From contig JAPLPE010000034.1 in the NCBI GenBank assembly GCA_026400355.1, positions 1 through 64,000 on the forward strand: DNA of 64,000 bases, given 5' to 3'. The translations under genes were made by a program, and so were the position numbers. Source of the stretch: Rhodobacterales bacterium. GTDB taxonomy: Bacteria; Pseudomonadota; Alphaproteobacteria; Rhodobacterales; Rhodobacteraceae. Position 1 is the first letter of the stretch. Each line of letters starts with the position of its first letter. Below the pieces are notes generated by a model that saw nothing but the letters and a program-made list of their open reading frames with translations, searched no databases and was not told the DNA's origin. Positions 31,524 through 41,680 of the stretch are shown here, piece after piece.

Positions 31524-33440
31524 TCAGACCTTCACACGGCCCATCCGGACACCGGCCGCCTGCATCGCAGTCGCGGCGATGTCGGTCGCGCTCAGGCCTG
31601 CATCGGCATACATCACATCGGGCGCCGCCTGATCGATGAACCGATCCGGCAGAGTCATTGTGCGGACCTGACAGCGGCCATCCAACAGACCGTCATTAGC
31701 CAGATCATGCAGCACCAGCGCACCGAAGCCGCCCTGCGCGCCTTCTTCGATCGTCACAAGCGCCTTATGATGACGCAGAAGCTGCCGTATCAGCGCCTTG
31801 TCGAGCGGCTTGGCAAAGCGGGCGTCGGCCACCGTGACCGAGAGGCCCTGCATTTCCGTAAGGCGCGCCGCCCGGATCGTTTCACCAAGGTGCGCCCCGA
31901 AGGAGAGAAGGGCCACATCGGCCCCTTCCTGCATGATCCGCCCCTTGCCGATCTCCAGCAACGATCCGCGCGCGGGCATCGGGTTGCCTTCGCCTTCGCC
32001 GCGCGGATAGCGGAACGAGATCGGGCCGTCGTCATGGGCGGCAGCCGTGGCCACCATATGCATCAGCTCGACTTCATCCCCGGCAGCCATGCAGACCATG
32101 TTGGGCAGGGTCGCCATGAAACCCACGTCAAAGGCTCCGGCATGGGTGGGACCATCCGCCCCGACGAGCCCGGCCCGGTCGATGGCGAACCGGACGGGAA
32201 GTTTCTGGAGCGCCACGTCGTGGACGACCTGATCATAGCCGCGCTGCAGGAAGGACGAGTAGATCGCAACAAACGGCTTCAACCCCGTCGCGGCCATCCC
32301 GGCGGCAAAGGTCACCGCGTGTTGTTCGGCAATGCCCACGTCGAACACCCGACCGGGGAAACGTTTCTGCATGATATCGAGGCCCGTGCCTGACGGCATC
32401 GCAGCAGTGACCCCGACGATCCGGGGATCGCGGGACGCTTCATCTGTCAGCGTCTCGCCAAAGACCTTGGTATAGGCGGGCGCGTTTGGCTTGGATTTGG
32501 CCTGTTCGCCGGTCGCGACATTGAATTTGGCCACGCCATGGTACTTGTCATGGCTCGCCTCAGCGGGGGCATAGCCCTTGCCCTTGACGGTGCAGACATG
32601 GATCAGGACCGGCCCCGTGGCGCGGACCTTGGCAGCCCGGAGAACGGGCAGAAGTTGGTCCATGTCATGCCCGTCGACGGGGCCGATATAGCTGAAGCCA
32701 AGTTCCTCGAACAACGTCCCCTGCCCGCCTGGCAGTCCGGTGACAAGCTGACGCGCCCGGCGGGCGTGGTCGCGGAGCGGGCCAGGAAGGGCGGCCTCGA
32801 ACCCTTCGGCCATCTTCTGCATCGCGCCGAACGGCGAGGAGCCATAAAGGCCCGAGATGTATTTCGACATGGCACCGACCGGCGGTGCGATGCTCATTTC
32901 GTTGTCGTTCAAGATCACGAACAGTCGGCGGCCCTCGTGGCCCGCGTTGTTCATGGCCTCATAGGCCATGCCTGCGCTGATCGAACCGTCGCCAATCACG
33001 GCAATCGCATCGCCCGTGGCCATGCCCAGATCGCGGCCGACCGTGAAACCCAGTGCGGCCGAAATAGAGGTAGAGCTATGCGCGGCTCCAAAGGGATCAT
33101 ATTCGCTTTCCGCCCGCTTGGTGAAACCGGAAAGCCCGCCTTCCTGCCGCAGTGTGCGGATACGGTCGCGGCGACCGGTCAGGATCTTGTGCGGATAGCA
33201 CTGGTGGCCAACGTCCCAGACCAGCTTGTCACGCGGCGTGTCAAACACCGCGTGGATCGCCACAGTGAGTTCGACAACCCCCAGCGAAGAGCCCAGATGA
33301 CCGCCCGTCACACTGACGGCCGAGATCACCTCGGATCGCAGTTCCTGGGCCAGTTGCGTCAGGGCCTCATCAGACAGGGACCGAAGATCGGCGGGGCCAG
33401 CGACGCGATCAAGTAGCGGTGTCAATGGACGGTCAGACAT
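31524..33440 (-). CDS. dxs: 1-deoxy-D-xylulose-5-phosphate synthase
   Basis: A 638-residue thiamine-diphosphate enzyme joining pyruvate and glyceraldehyde 3-phosphate, the first step of the MEP isoprenoid route. It has [18 protein letters not shown] near the N-terminus, a TPP-binding [18 protein letters not shown], a central pyrimidine-binding domain ([17 protein letters not shown]) and a C-terminal transketolase domain ([15 protein letters not shown]). AAGGAG six bases before the ATG at 33440 fixes the start. It lies just downstream of pufX, behind a terminator-like hairpin, so puf read-through may feed it. Confidence 0.96.
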   Translation of the reverse strand: MSDRPLTPLLDRVAGPADLRSLSDEALTQLAQELRSEVISAVSVTGGHLGSSLGVVELTVAIHAVFDTPRDKLVWDVGHQCYPHKILTGRRDRIRTLRQEGGLSGFTKRAESEYDPFGAAHSSTSISAALGFTVGRDLGMATGDAIAVIGDGSISAGMAYEAMNNAGHEGRRLFVILNDNEMSIAPPVGAMSKYISGLYGSSPFGAMQKMAEGFEAALPGPLRDHARRARQLVTGLPGGQGTLFEELGFSYIGPVDGHDMDQLLPVLRAAKVRATGPVLIHVCTVKGKGYAPAEASHDKYHGVAKFNVATGEQAKSKPNAPAYTKVFGETLTDEASRDPRIVGVTAAMPSGTGLDIMQKRFPGRVFDVGIAEQHAVTFAAGMAATGLKPFVAIYSSFLQRGYDQVVHDVALQKLPVRFAIDRAGLVGADGPTHAGAFDVGFMATLPNMVCMAAGDEVELMHMVATAAAHDDGPISFRYPRGEGEGNPMPARGSLLEIGKGRIMQEGADVALLSFGAHLGETIRAARLTEMQGLSVTVADARFAKPLDKALIRQLLRHHKALVTIEEGAQGGFGALVLHDLANDGLLDGRCQVRTMTLPDRFIDQAAPDVMYADAGLSATDIAATAMQAAGVRMGRVKV

Positions 33441-33458
33441 GCTAGGCTCCTTTATGGC

Positions 33459-33497
33459 AAAAAAGGCGTCACGCGGGTGGTAGCCCTTCGTGACGCC
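33459..33497 (-). terminator. Terminator-type hairpin between the puf operon and dxs
   Basis: On the minus strand a perfect 9-bp stem (GGCGTCACG/CGTGACGCC, 33465-33473 with 33489-33497, 15-nt loop) is followed at once by TTTTTT (33459-33464). This is a classic intrinsic terminator. It ends 19 bases before the dxs start codon, so it both ends puf transcripts and could gate dxs. Confidence 0.85.
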
Positions 33498-33585
33498 AGT
33501 CTCCTGTAGCCAACAGGAAGGGAACTGGGATCCGAAGACCCCGGTGTATCGAGCCGTTCCGGGAAGGCGGGCCCGATCCTTTTGC

Positions 33586-33616
33586 GGGGGCAACCAGCAA
33601 GAATCTGGCTGCCCCC
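33586..33616 (-). promoter_or_regulatory. Hairpin just after pufX, probable 3'-stabiliser of puf mRNA
   Basis: A 12-bp stem with one mismatch (GGGGGCAACCAG at 33586-33597 and CTGGCTGCCCCC at 33605-33616), 6 bases past the pufX stop. No T-run follows on the minus strand, so it more likely protects the mRNA 3' end than terminates transcription. Confidence 0.6.
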
Positions 33617-33621
33617 GTTTC

Positions 33622-33909
33622 TCATTCTGACGCGGCTGCGTCAGCTGCCGACGCGGTTGCCGGCATGTTCATGGGAACCGGAACCGACTGCTCGAAGGCA
33701 ATGAAGTTCTGCGGTGCCGGGTCGGGGTTGTTCTGTGCCCCCTCGGGAAGAGACCGACCGACAGCCGCGATGATGGCGATGCAGATCCAGGTTCCGAAGA
33801 AGACCAGAGCAGCATAACCTGCACCTTTGAGCATCAGATAGGTGACCTCGGCGGTCAACTTTGCCCTGCGGTTCAGGTTCAGTTTCAGTATCGAGTCTTG
33901 ATCGCTCAT
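33622..33909 (-). CDS. pufX: RC-LH1 core polypeptide PufX
   Basis: A 95-residue single-helix protein that opens the LH1 ring for quinone exchange in Rhodobacter-type core complexes. The membrane helix (about 28-50) has the PufX signature [13 protein letters not shown] with small residues on one face, followed by VGRSLP. The N-terminus is [17 protein letters not shown]. The C-terminal tail (about 52-95, rich in Pro and Ala) is longer than in R. sphaeroides. It starts 13 bases after the pufM stop. There is no CxxCH, so it is not pufC. Confidence 0.85.
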   Translation of the reverse strand: MSDQDSILKLNLNRRAKLTAEVTYLMLKGAGYAALVFFGTWICIAIIAAVGRSLPEGAQNNPDPAPQNFIAFEQSVPVPMNMPATASAADAAASE

Positions 33910-33922
33910 CACTTCTCTCCTC

Positions 33923-34849
33923 TCAATACGGGGGCGCATAGCTGTGCAGCACAGCCCAGTCGTACCAGTATTCCACGACGGTGCCTGACAGCAGGATCCC
34001 TATACCGCCGGTCAACGGTGTCAGAACGGCGAACCACCAAGCCCAGCGATGGATACCTTCCATCGTGGCATTGAAGCCCATCGTCCAGCGCCAGAACAAG
34101 GCTGCGCGTTCGGATGCTGTCCCGCGGTCCACGATCTGCTCGATCTCGCGTTCGCCGCCGAAACGGCTGACCGCGAGGATGGTCGCCCCATGCATGGCGA
34201 ACAGCAGTGCCGAGCCATAAAGGAAGGCGATCGAGAGCGCGTGGAACGGGTTGTAGAAGAGGTTCCCGTGGTTGAGCGAGAAGCTGTTGGTCCAGTCGAG
34301 GTGGGAGAAGATGCCGTAAGGAACAGCTTCGGACCAGCTTCCCATCAGGATGGGGCGGATCAGTCCAAGGACCATGATGAGCCAGAGCAGCGACAGGAAA
34401 GCCCAAGCCACATGATACCCCATGCCGAGCGCCTTGGCCCGAAGGTAGGTGCGGATCCACCAGGACCAGCAGCCGACAAGGAAGAAGAAGCTGGCAATGA
34501 GCCACCATCCGCCTTCGTTGAGGGGCGCAAACCCGAGCCCGTATTCAGGGGCTGGGGGATCGAGCGAGAACCAGAAAAGATCCCGCGCGAACACCGCCGG
34601 ATTGTAGCCGGCCTGAGCCCAGAAATTCATCCCGATGATGAAAAACCAGGCACCAAAGCCGATGACTGCCAGCATCCCGAAAGAACCCAGATGAACCGGG
34701 CCGATCTGGGCGTTTCCGAACGTGCCTGCCAGTGTGGAGAAGGTCGTTCCGCGGGTCCGTTCACGGTCGGTGTCCCGATCCGCAGAGATCCCAAGTTCCG
34801 GGGGTCCCTGCACCTGAACCTGTGTGAAGATATTCTGATACTCAGCCAT
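33923..34849 (-). CDS. pufM: Reaction centre subunit M
   Basis: A 308-residue five-helix subunit binding half of the special pair, quinone A and the non-haem iron. It starts [16 protein letters not shown]. The conserved blocks [34 protein letters not shown] (special pair His), [10 protein letters not shown] (iron His) and [14 protein letters not shown] (iron His) are all present. It lies between pufL (41-base gap) and pufX. Confidence 0.98.
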   Translation of the reverse strand: MAEYQNIFTQVQVQGPPELGISADRDTDRERTRGTTFSTLAGTFGNAQIGPVHLGSFGMLAVIGFGAWFFIIGMNFWAQAGYNPAVFARDLFWFSLDPPAPEYGLGFAPLNEGGWWLIASFFFLVGCWSWWIRTYLRAKALGMGYHVAWAFLSLLWLIMVLGLIRPILMGSWSEAVPYGIFSHLDWTNSFSLNHGNLFYNPFHALSIAFLYGSALLFAMHGATILAVSRFGGEREIEQIVDRGTASERAALFWRWTMGFNATMEGIHRWAWWFAVLTPLTGGIGILLSGTVVEYWYDWAVLHSYAPPY

Positions 34850-34890
34850 TCATGCCTCCTGTGACGACAGCCAGGTGATGAGATTCAGGA

Positions 34891-35745
34891 CTAGGGCCCA
34901 TTGATGCCTCCGGGCGCATTCACCCACCACGGCAGGTCGAGGTACCAGTTCCACCAATCAACCCACTGGTCGAACCAGATCGTGCCCGATATGACGATGC
35001 AGATCGCGCTCCAAAGTCCGGCGTTCAGGGCAAGAAGCAGCCCAAGGCGGTGGATCCCCAAGGGCCCGATCGAATAGCCGATCAGATCACGGAAGTAGGT
35101 GTCTTCATGGTCTGGCGTGCGGATCTCGTCCCCCTTGGTGTTCGGGTTGACCGCCGAAAGGACCAGCGACCCGTGCAGGGCAAGAGCTACGGCATTCACC
35201 CAGAAGAAGCTGATCGCGACCATGTGGGCCGGGTTGTAGTGGAAGTTGCCATAAGCGTAGCCGGTGTTGCTCACCCATTCCAGGTGGCTGAAGATGCCGT
35301 AGGGAAAGGCATAGCCCCAGGCACCCAGAAGGACCGGCCGGATCACGACCAGTGTTACATAGGCCAGGATCGCCACCGAGAAGGCAAAGGGCACATGAAG
35401 CCCCATGCCAAGTTTGCGGCAGATCTCGACTTCGCGCAGCGCCCAGGACACGAAGGCCCCGATCGCGCAGATGGTGATGATCTGCCACAGGCCGCCCTGA
35501 AGGAGCGGCGCTGCGCCAAGACCGTATTCAAGCGGCGGCGGATTGATCGAGATAAGCCAGGGATTCCAGGTCGGACCTTGTGATGCCCCGTAAAGGATCA
35601 GGATCGTGCCCAGAACCGCAAAGAAGAATGTCGTCACTCCGAAGAAGCCGACATAGAACGGCCCCACCCAGAAATCGAACAGATCTCCACCTAAGAGCGT
35701 CCCGCCGCGGACGCGGTATTTTCTTTCGAAGCTGAGCTGTGCCAT
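34891..35745 (-). CDS. pufL: Reaction centre subunit L
   Basis: A 284-residue five-helix subunit binding half of the special pair, the bacteriopheophytin of the active branch and quinone B. It starts [26 protein letters not shown]. The ligand regions [36 protein letters not shown] and [18 protein letters not shown] are conserved, as is the end [14 protein letters not shown]. It follows the pufBA hairpins. Confidence 0.98.
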   Translation of the reverse strand: MAQLSFERKYRVRGGTLLGGDLFDFWVGPFYVGFFGVTTFFFAVLGTILILYGASQGPTWNPWLISINPPPLEYGLGAAPLLQGGLWQIITICAIGAFVSWALREVEICRKLGMGLHVPFAFSVAILAYVTLVVIRPVLLGAWGYAFPYGIFSHLEWVSNTGYAYGNFHYNPAHMVAISFFWVNAVALALHGSLVLSAVNPNTKGDEIRTPDHEDTYFRDLIGYSIGPLGIHRLGLLLALNAGLWSAICIVISGTIWFDQWVDWWNWYLDLPWWVNAPGGINGP

Positions 35746-35802
35746 CTTCCGTCTCCAGATACAAAACCGGTTGGCCGCCTGCCGTCCGGGGTCGGTGCGT
35801 AT

Positions 35803-35856
35803 GTCGCGGGCGACGCATTGCCCCGCCCGCGACTTGGGTCAGACTCGCGACTGACC
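35803..35856 (-). promoter_or_regulatory. pufA-pufL intercistronic hairpins
   Basis: Two stem-loops on the minus-strand RNA: a 10-bp stem (GTCGCGGGCG/CGCCCGCGAC, 35803-35812 with 35824-35833) and a 6-bp stem (35837-35842 with 35851-35856) that reaches the pufA stop. In Rhodobacter, hairpins here stabilise the pufBA segment, giving the molar excess of LH1 over reaction centre. Confidence 0.75.
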
Positions 35857-36029
35857 TATTCTGCGACTGCAACAAGCTCCGGCCCGAAGGCGCGATTGAA
35901 CCAGTTGGTTTCGGGGTTGCTGAGCAGGACAAGGTGGATCATTGCTGCCAGCAGAAACAGGAACACGCCCTGCGCCACGAAAACGCGGCGGGGGTCGAAG
36001 ATCAGCCAGATCTTGTAGAACTGTGCCAT
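35856..36029 (-). CDS. pufA: LH1 light-harvesting alpha polypeptide
   Basis: A 57-residue single-helix polypeptide, [20 protein letters not shown] at the start, with the bacteriochlorophyll-ligating histidine in [10 protein letters not shown] (H32). The short cytoplasmic N-terminus with [12 protein letters not shown] is characteristic of LH1 alpha, and the tail is [21 protein letters not shown] in two short blocks. It lies 15 bases downstream of pufB and ends in the intercistronic hairpins. It is too short for many gene finders. Confidence 0.96.
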   Translation of the reverse strand: MAQFYKIWLIFDPRRVFVAQGVFLFLLAAMIHLVLLSNPETNWFNRAFGPELVAVAE

Positions 36030-36044
36030 GTGAATGTTCCTTCC

Positions 36045-36200
36045 TTACCAGCCGAACCAGGGCAGTTTGATGTACGTCAGGATATGAGCAACGACGGCGA
36101 TAGCCGTGAAGATCCACAGCCCGCTCATATAAACCGAGTGCAGTTCCTGCGCCTGCTCGTCAGTGAGACCCGTGAACGACAGGTCAGATTTATCAGCCAT
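36045..36200 (-). CDS. pufB: LH1 light-harvesting beta polypeptide
   Basis: A 51-residue single-helix polypeptide, [20 protein letters not shown] at the start, with the two histidines of LH1 beta (HSVYMSGLW, and the ligand in [13 protein letters not shown]). The end KLPWFGW differs slightly from the usual RPWF. The start is set by GGAG nine bases upstream, within a small hairpin. An in-frame ATG further upstream is rejected. Confidence 0.96.
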   Translation of the reverse strand: MADKSDLSFTGLTDEQAQELHSVYMSGLWIFTAIAVVAHILTYIKLPWFGW

Positions 36201-36201
36201 G

Positions 36202-36218
36202 ATTTTTCTCCGAAAAAT
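36202..36218 (-). promoter_or_regulatory. Hairpin presenting the pufB ribosome-binding site
   Basis: On the minus strand ATTTTTC-GGA-GAAAAAT forms a perfect 7-bp AU-rich stem whose loop plus closing base is the Shine-Dalgarno GGAG, two bases before the ATG at 36200. It could modulate translation or mark an RNase E site. Confidence 0.5.
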
Positions 36219-36351
36219 TGAACTGACGCCGCGCGCACCCCGCGGCCGGGTCACGACAGGGGATCACCCCCTGCCCTTACTCCCGCCGGACTGTTGGGGT
36301 CAGGCGAAACGATGTGGTCCGGGACGCAGGCGACCGCGGGCCGAAAGGAAA

Positions 36352-36576
36352 TCAGGCCGAGAAGATATGCGGCGTGATGATGCGGGCCTGGGTCCAGGCG
36401 CGGGCGAAGGGGCCCTTCTCGGGGATCTCCATCCGGCGCAGACCGCCCAAGCCCCAAGTGACGAAGGCGAGCGGCAAGGTGGCCAGAAAGATGATCACAA
36501 AGTAGGCGTAGTATTCCCGCTTGGGGGGCGCATGTCGTGTCCGGGAAACCGGAGCGTCCGAGGTAAAGTCAGTCAT
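36352..36576 (-). CDS. pufQ: PufQ, pigment biosynthesis/assembly protein
   Basis: A 74-residue protein with one membrane helix (about 23-45, YAYFVIIFLATLPLAFVTW) and the conserved end FARAWTQARIITPHIFSA. PufQ is required for normal bacteriochlorophyll formation in Rhodobacter. Its ATG overlaps the bchZ stop by one base (TAATG) with GGAGG upstream inside bchZ. The 150 bases to pufB hold a small CAGGGG/CCCCTG hairpin (about 36275-36292). Confidence 0.9.
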   Translation of the reverse strand: MTDFTSDAPVSRTRHAPPKREYYAYFVIIFLATLPLAFVTWGLGGLRRMEIPEKGPFARAWTQARIITPHIFSA

Positions 36577-38036
36577 TATCTTGATCCTCCCCTTCTGGGT
36601 TCAAGCGTTTCGACGGTTTCAAGCACCACCCGTTCAGCCCCGGATTCGAGCGCATGACGCTCGGCCGCGTCGCGCAGAGACTTGGCTGCCGAAATGCGGG
36701 TCAGGATCGGATGAGAGGCGACGATCTCGTCAAGGCGAGCCTGCGCATCGGCGTCCCATGGGAAATCGCGGCGCAGGGGCGTGAGTGTGGCCTGTGCCTT
36801 GTCCATTTCCGTGCCCAGCGGCAGGATGTGGAACAGGGCATCGAACAGACCGTTGCAGACTTCCTGAAGGATGTAGGTGGCGCCCGCATAGCCCATGAAG
36901 GGCGTCCCGGTGGCGCGCCGGATGGCGGCACCAGGGAATGATGCGGGGATGAAGGCAGGGCTCGGTCCGTGCCCGCCCTTCATTTCGGCCAGATACATCT
37001 TTTCGTTGATCGACCCCATGACGATAAGGGGCCGTTTGGCATGCATGAGGCTGCGGACTTCCTCGTTATCGGTCTTGGTGCCGCGTGTGCGGGCGACGGC
37101 AAAGGCGCAGGGAAAGCCCAGATCGCCTTCAAGGTAGTGACGCACGCCACGGGCATAGGTTTCATTGGCAACGATGGCAAACTGCGCCGTCGCATAGAAA
37201 TCCTGCGTGACCGACCGCCACAGATCCCAGACGGGCTTCAGCGTGGAATGCTTTTCCTTTTCGATGAACGGTTCGGGATCAAGGCCCAGAAGCTCGCCCA
37301 GCTTGCGAAGGAATTTCGTCGTAGAGTCGATTCCAAACGGCGCCTGAAGGTACGGCTTGCCCAGCACTTCGCACAGGCCACGGCCGAATTCGCGGTACAT
37401 GCAGATGTTGACGTCCGCATTCACCAGATTGCGCATCTCGGCCACATGGGCGCCCAGCGGCATGACCATGTTGACCTCGGCCCCGATGCCTTCGACAAGT
37501 CGGCGGATTTCGTGCAGGTCCGACGGCATGTTGAACGTGCCATACATCGGCCCAAGGATATTGACGCGGGGCGCTGCCCCTTCTTCGCGCGGCTTTTCCG
37601 GGGGCATCCGGCCCTTGGTCTGGCCGAACTCGGTAAAGATCCACGTCATCGCGCGGTCAGCAGACTGCCACTGATCCTCGTCGATGGTGCGGGGCAGGAA
37701 ACGCTGGATGTTCGTGCCCTGCGGCGTGACGCCGCCGCCGATCATCTCGGCGATGGACCCGGTCACTACGACGGCGGGCAGCGCTGGATCAAGCACCTTC
37801 CAGGCGCGCTTCATGGCGTCTTCGGTACCCGAACCCATCTCGCTTTCGCCAAGGCCAGTGACGACGATGGGCAATTCATGCGGTGGCAGACCGTCGGTGT
37901 AGTGCAGGACCGACGTCACCGGCAGGTTTTCACAGCCGACCGGGCCGTCGATGACGACCTGCAACCCCTTGACGGCGCAGAAGGCATAGACCGCCCCCCA
38001 GTATCCGCCGGCACGGTCGTGATCGGTGACAAGCAT
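36576..38036 (-). CDS. bchZ: Chlorophyllide a reductase subunit Z
   Basis: A 486-residue NifK-like subunit that, with BchY and the iron protein BchX, reduces ring B of chlorophyllide a. Visible blocks are [25 protein letters not shown] with [10 protein letters not shown] (cluster Cys), [20 protein letters not shown] and [17 protein letters not shown] couples it to bchY and TAATG to pufQ. The puf promoter is expected within its 3' end. Confidence 0.96.
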   Translation of the reverse strand: MLVTDHDRAGGYWGAVYAFCAVKGLQVVIDGPVGCENLPVTSVLHYTDGLPPHELPIVVTGLGESEMGSGTEDAMKRAWKVLDPALPAVVVTGSIAEMIGGGVTPQGTNIQRFLPRTIDEDQWQSADRAMTWIFTEFGQTKGRMPPEKPREEGAAPRVNILGPMYGTFNMPSDLHEIRRLVEGIGAEVNMVMPLGAHVAEMRNLVNADVNICMYREFGRGLCEVLGKPYLQAPFGIDSTTKFLRKLGELLGLDPEPFIEKEKHSTLKPVWDLWRSVTQDFYATAQFAIVANETYARGVRHYLEGDLGFPCAFAVARTRGTKTDNEEVRSLMHAKRPLIVMGSINEKMYLAEMKGGHGPSPAFIPASFPGAAIRRATGTPFMGYAGATYILQEVCNGLFDALFHILPLGTEMDKAQATLTPLRRDFPWDADAQARLDEIVASHPILTRISAAKSLRDAAERHALESGAERVVLETVETLEPRRGGSR

Positions 38037-39619
38037 CAGATCATCTCCTCGGCTTTGGCGGCCTTCGCGGCCTTGTCGAGTTTCTTCTGGTGCTGGGCGC
38101 GGAAATCGGGGCGCAGGTTCGGGGAACCTTCCCAGACACCGGCGGTGTCGCCATGGCCGACGCCTTCAAAGAAGGCGCGCATCGTTTTCATGCGTTGTTT
38201 CCCGGCAATAGCGGCATTGACCACCTGACCAAGGGAACCCGCGCCGGCCGGACCCATCAGCGGCCGGGCCGAAATAAGGTTGGTGAAGTATAGACCGGGG
38301 ATCGCCATTTCCTTGGCCTTCTGAACGACGGGCGTCGTCCCGATGGCGAGGTCGGGGCGGATCGCTTCCATTGCAGAAAGGTCGTCTTCGAGGCTGGCCC
38401 GATACTTGACCTTGACCCCACGCGCCGCGAGCCATTCGGCATCAAACTCGGACCAGCGGGTTTTCGGGCAGGCGGTGCCGACATAAGGCACATCCGCGCC
38501 GCTTTCGATCAGCAGACGGGCGACGAGAAGCTCGGACCCTTCATAGCCCGACAGCGTGATCGTGCCCTTGATCGGCACAGCTCCAAGGGCGGCCTTGATC
38601 GCGGGGAGGAAAGCGTTCTGTGCAGCCGCGACACGGTTTGCCGCGATCCCAAAGGTTTCGCCGATGTTGACCAACCACGCGGCTGTGCCATCAAGCCCAA
38701 CTGGGGCAGAGCCGACAATGGGCCGCCCGGCATGTTCAAACTCGCGCACGGCGGCGGTATAGAACGGGTGGATCGCGGCCACGGCACTACAATCGAGCGC
38801 GGCATACAATTCGCGCCATTCCCGGGTCGGGACAACCGGACCGACGGCCAGACCCAGCGGGGCCAGCATCGCACCGATCATCATGGGATCGGCGGGAAAC
38901 ATCTCGCCCAAAAGTGTGACAGTCGGACGATCGGAACGGCCACCGACAGGGGCCTGCACGGGGCCTGCCTCAACTTCCTTGCGGGCATAGGCCAGCATGG
39001 CACCAGCAAGCACATCCTTGGCTTCGGCATGGGTCGGGATGCCGAAACCGGGCACGTCGATTCCGACGATGCGGACGCCGTTGATCTCGGGCGGCAGCAA
39101 CCGGAGCGGCACGCCAGAGGCGGTCGGCACGCAGAGGTTCGTCACGACGATGGCGTCGTAGTTCGCGGGGTCCGCTATGTTGTGGACGGCCTCACGGATA
39201 TCCTCGAACAGCTTGCCTGTGACGAGCGTTTCCGAGTTGAACGGGACATAGCCCACCGACCGGCGGGCCCCGTAGAAATGCGAAACGAAAGTCAGCCCAT
39301 AGACGCAGCAAGCCGAGCCCGACAGGATCGTCGCCACGCGGCGCATCCGCAGGCCAACGCGCAGCGACCCGAAGGCCGGGCACATGCTCTGCGGCTGGTC
39401 ATGAGGGCCTTGGGGATAGTCCTTGGCATATTGGTCAAGAATCTCGGATTTGCCGGCAGACCGCGCCGCCGCCATCATTTCGGCGGCACCGGCGTGGCAG
39501 CCCGTACCATCCTGCGGCAGCGCTGAGTTCTGTTCCATCTCCGGCGCAGCCGCGCTCTGGATCACCTCGACCTGACCCGAGGCGTCATAGCCGACCTCGA
39601 ACCCCTCACGCGTCGTCAT
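38036..39619 (-). CDS. bchY: Chlorophyllide a reductase subunit Y
   Basis: A 527-residue NifD-like partner of BchZ. The cluster cysteines lie in [24 protein letters not shown] and [11 protein letters not shown]. The N-terminal 60 residues are a variable lead with [21 protein letters not shown]. The ATG at 39617-39619 lies 14 bases inside the bchX 3' end; the frame continues far upstream but only as the opposite frame of bchX. Confidence 0.96.
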   Translation of the reverse strand: MTTREGFEVGYDASGQVEVIQSAAAPEMEQNSALPQDGTGCHAGAAEMMAAARSAGKSEILDQYAKDYPQGPHDQPQSMCPAFGSLRVGLRMRRVATILSGSACCVYGLTFVSHFYGARRSVGYVPFNSETLVTGKLFEDIREAVHNIADPANYDAIVVTNLCVPTASGVPLRLLPPEINGVRIVGIDVPGFGIPTHAEAKDVLAGAMLAYARKEVEAGPVQAPVGGRSDRPTVTLLGEMFPADPMMIGAMLAPLGLAVGPVVPTREWRELYAALDCSAVAAIHPFYTAAVREFEHAGRPIVGSAPVGLDGTAAWLVNIGETFGIAANRVAAAQNAFLPAIKAALGAVPIKGTITLSGYEGSELLVARLLIESGADVPYVGTACPKTRWSEFDAEWLAARGVKVKYRASLEDDLSAMEAIRPDLAIGTTPVVQKAKEMAIPGLYFTNLISARPLMGPAGAGSLGQVVNAAIAGKQRMKTMRAFFEGVGHGDTAGVWEGSPNLRPDFRAQHQKKLDKAAKAAKAEEMI

Positions 39620-40607
39620 AGATGACCTCGAGTGTTGCCTTCGGCTTGGCAAACTTGCCACGCATGTCATCGTCATTGGCGGGAACAAGCTCATAGTCGC
39701 CGCCGGTATCCTTGGCGTCGAACAGGCCCAGCAGGCCGTCCTGATCCAGCGGCTTGGGGCGTACCGGGGGGGCAATGCCCACAGCTTCGGCCAGCCCGGC
39801 GAACATCGGGCCCCACTGGGAGTCCATCGTGCCGACGATCTGGTAGTTGGCAGACTTCTTGCGCAGGTCATCATCAGCGGGAATCGCCGCAAGGACCGGA
39901 ATGTTGACCGCCTTGGCGAAGGCCTGCGCCTCACCCGAGCCGTCGTCCTTGTTGATCACAAGACCCGCTACGCCGACGTTGCCGCCCAGCTTGCGGAAGT
40001 ATTCGACCGCCGAGCAGACGTTGTTGGCAACGTAAAGTGACTGAAGATCGTTTGATCCGACGAGGATAACCTTCTGCGCCATGTCGCGGGCAATCGGGAG
40101 GCCAAAGCCGCCGCAGACAACGTCGCCAAGGAAGTCGAGCAGAACGTAGTCGAAATCCCAGTCGTGGAAGCCCAGCTTTTCGAGAAGTTCAAAGCCATGG
40201 ATGATCCCGCGACCACCGCAGCCCCGGCCCACTTCCGGCCCGCCAAGCTCCATCGCGAACACGCCGCCGCGTTTGAAGCAGACGTCACCGATCTTGACCT
40301 CTTCGCCGGCAAGCTTCTTACGCGACGAGGTTTCGATGATCGTGGGGCAGGCTTTGCCTCCAAATAGCAGCGAGGTCGTGTCTGATTTCGGGTCGCAACC
40401 AATGAGAAGTACGCGCTTGCCCATCTCGGCCATCATGTGGCTGAGGTTGGCGAGCGTGAAGCTTTTGCCGATGCCGCCCTTGCCATAGATCGCGATGATT
40501 TGCGTCTTCTTCGTGGGCTCGGTCGTGACGATGTCGGCCAGATCCTCGTGCGCTTCTTCGCGCAGCCGCTGGTCAAAGTCCTTGAGATTCGGAATGTCGA
40601 GGGTCAT
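39606..40607 (-). CDS. bchX: Chlorophyllide a reductase iron protein BchX
   Basis: A 333-residue NifH-like ATPase supplying electrons to BchYZ. The P-loop is [20 protein letters not shown] (around residue 40), followed by [11 protein letters not shown]. The cluster cysteines lie in [13 protein letters not shown] and [14 protein letters not shown]. It overlaps bchC by 4 bases and bchY by 14. It is clearly distinct from BchL at 16.9 kb. Confidence 0.97.
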   Translation of the reverse strand: MTLDIPNLKDFDQRLREEAHEDLADIVTTEPTKKTQIIAIYGKGGIGKSFTLANLSHMMAEMGKRVLLIGCDPKSDTTSLLFGGKACPTIIETSSRKKLAGEEVKIGDVCFKRGGVFAMELGGPEVGRGCGGRGIIHGFELLEKLGFHDWDFDYVLLDFLGDVVCGGFGLPIARDMAQKVILVGSNDLQSLYVANNVCSAVEYFRKLGGNVGVAGLVINKDDGSGEAQAFAKAVNIPVLAAIPADDDLRKKSANYQIVGTMDSQWGPMFAGLAEAVGIAPPVRPKPLDQDGLLGLFDAKDTGGDYELVPANDDDMRGKFAKPKATLEVIYDDA

Positions 40608-41545
40608 GCGTGAGCTTTCCAGTCGAGGATCATCTTGAGGCAGGCAGGATCGATGAACGCTGTCGCGTAAGCCTGAGCCGCAAGTCTGGCAGGACGCCGG
40701 TGCGTGATTAGGTCGGACAGCGAGAGAGCCCCGCTTTCCACAAGCCGCCGCGTCGCGACCATGTCGTCAGACGCCCATTCAGCGGCTATGCGGAACCGCG
40801 CCTCCTTCATGAAGGCAGGTGGGAAGGTGAAGCTAAGCGGCTGGGTATAGAACCCCGCAAGGACGATCTCGCCGCCTTTGGCGATACGACGGACCAGATC
40901 GTCCAGAAGATCGGACCGACCGGATGCATCGAAGATGCAGTTGTAATTGCGGCGCGGGTCGGCGTCGGGGGTCATCACCTCGTAACCGACGGCACCCTGC
41001 GACCGGATCGGGTCGATTTCCCAGACGGTCGGTGCGGGCGCACCTGCCGCCACGGTCAGACGGGCCAGAAGACGGCCCAGAACGCCATGACCGACGATCA
41101 GATCAGGTACCTGCTTGCCCGGTCCAGCCATCGCATGGCGGGCGGTCGCGGCCAAAGCGAGCAACGCACCTTCGGCACCAAGGGTCGAGTCGATCCTGCT
41201 GACGCGGCTGGCCTTGGTCACAACGCGGGACGCGGCCCCGCCGAAGAGACCGTGCGCCCCCAGATAGCACGAGGCACCTGGCACAAAGACCCGCTCTCCC
41301 ACGCGGAACCCCGTATCGGGTCCGGCCTCGACGACTTCGCCCGCAGCCTCGTAACCGGGAACAAGCGGGTAACCCATTCCCGGGAACGGGGGCATCTGCC
41401 CCGTCCAGAAAAGCTTTTCGGTACCGGTCGAGATGCCTGAGTGGCTGATTTCAACGACAAGATCATCGGCCCCGGGATCCGTGATCGGCAAAACGTCCAG
41501 ACCCAGTGAACCGGGTGCGTTCAGGATGACGGCCAGACTGTCCAC
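40604..41545 (-). CDS. bchC: 3-hydroxyethyl bacteriochlorophyllide a dehydrogenase
   Basis: A 313-residue medium-chain dehydrogenase-like enzyme that oxidises the C3 hydroxyethyl to acetyl. It starts [39 protein letters not shown] and [18 protein letters not shown] (nucleotide-binding) are visible. The zinc-binding residues of typical alcohol dehydrogenases are not complete. It heads bchCXYZ-pufQBALMX and is preceded by three PpsR boxes. Confidence 0.95.
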   Translation of the reverse strand: MDSLAVILNAPGSLGLDVLPITDPGADDLVVEISHSGISTGTEKLFWTGQMPPFPGMGYPLVPGYEAAGEVVEAGPDTGFRVGERVFVPGASCYLGAHGLFGGAASRVVTKASRVSRIDSTLGAEGALLALAATARHAMAGPGKQVPDLIVGHGVLGRLLARLTVAAGAPAPTVWEIDPIRSQGAVGYEVMTPDADPRRNYNCIFDASGRSDLLDDLVRRIAKGGEIVLAGFYTQPLSFTFPPAFMKEARFRIAAEWASDDMVATRRLVESGALSLSDLITHRRPARLAAQAYATAFIDPACLKMILDWKAHA

Positions 41546-41611
41546 GATTCCCCACTCCTCACACGGCCTTGCCCAAGACCTTTGGACTCAATTGCCGCAT
41601 GTCGTCTTGGG

Positions 41612-41629
41612 TGTAAGTCTAACCTTACA
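41612..41629. promoter_or_regulatory. PpsR/CrtJ box 1 of the bchC promoter
   Basis: TGTAAGTCTAACCTTACA, exact TGT-N12-ACA and highly symmetric, 66 bases upstream of bchC. Confidence 0.88.
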
Positions 41630-41637
41630 TCTTGGTC

Positions 41638-41655
41638 TGTCAACTCATTTAGACA
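41638..41655. promoter_or_regulatory. PpsR/CrtJ box 2 of the bchC promoter
   Basis: TGTCAACTCATTTAGACA, exact TGT-N12-ACA, 8 bases from box 1, the spacing typical for cooperative PpsR binding. Confidence 0.88.
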
Positions 41656-41662
41656 GATATAG

Positions 41663-41680
41663 TGTCAACCTAGCCTTACA
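41663..41680. promoter_or_regulatory. PpsR/CrtJ box 3 of the bchC promoter, inside the crtF 3' end
   Basis: TGTCAACCTAGCCTTACA, exact TGT-N12-ACA, 7 bases from box 2. It covers the crtF stop codon (41665-41667). Confidence 0.85.

Noticed and set aside
33622-33909. pufC (reaction-centre tetrahaem cytochrome) after pufM
   Set aside because: The product has no CxxCH motif, is only 95 residues long and carries the PufX helix signature.
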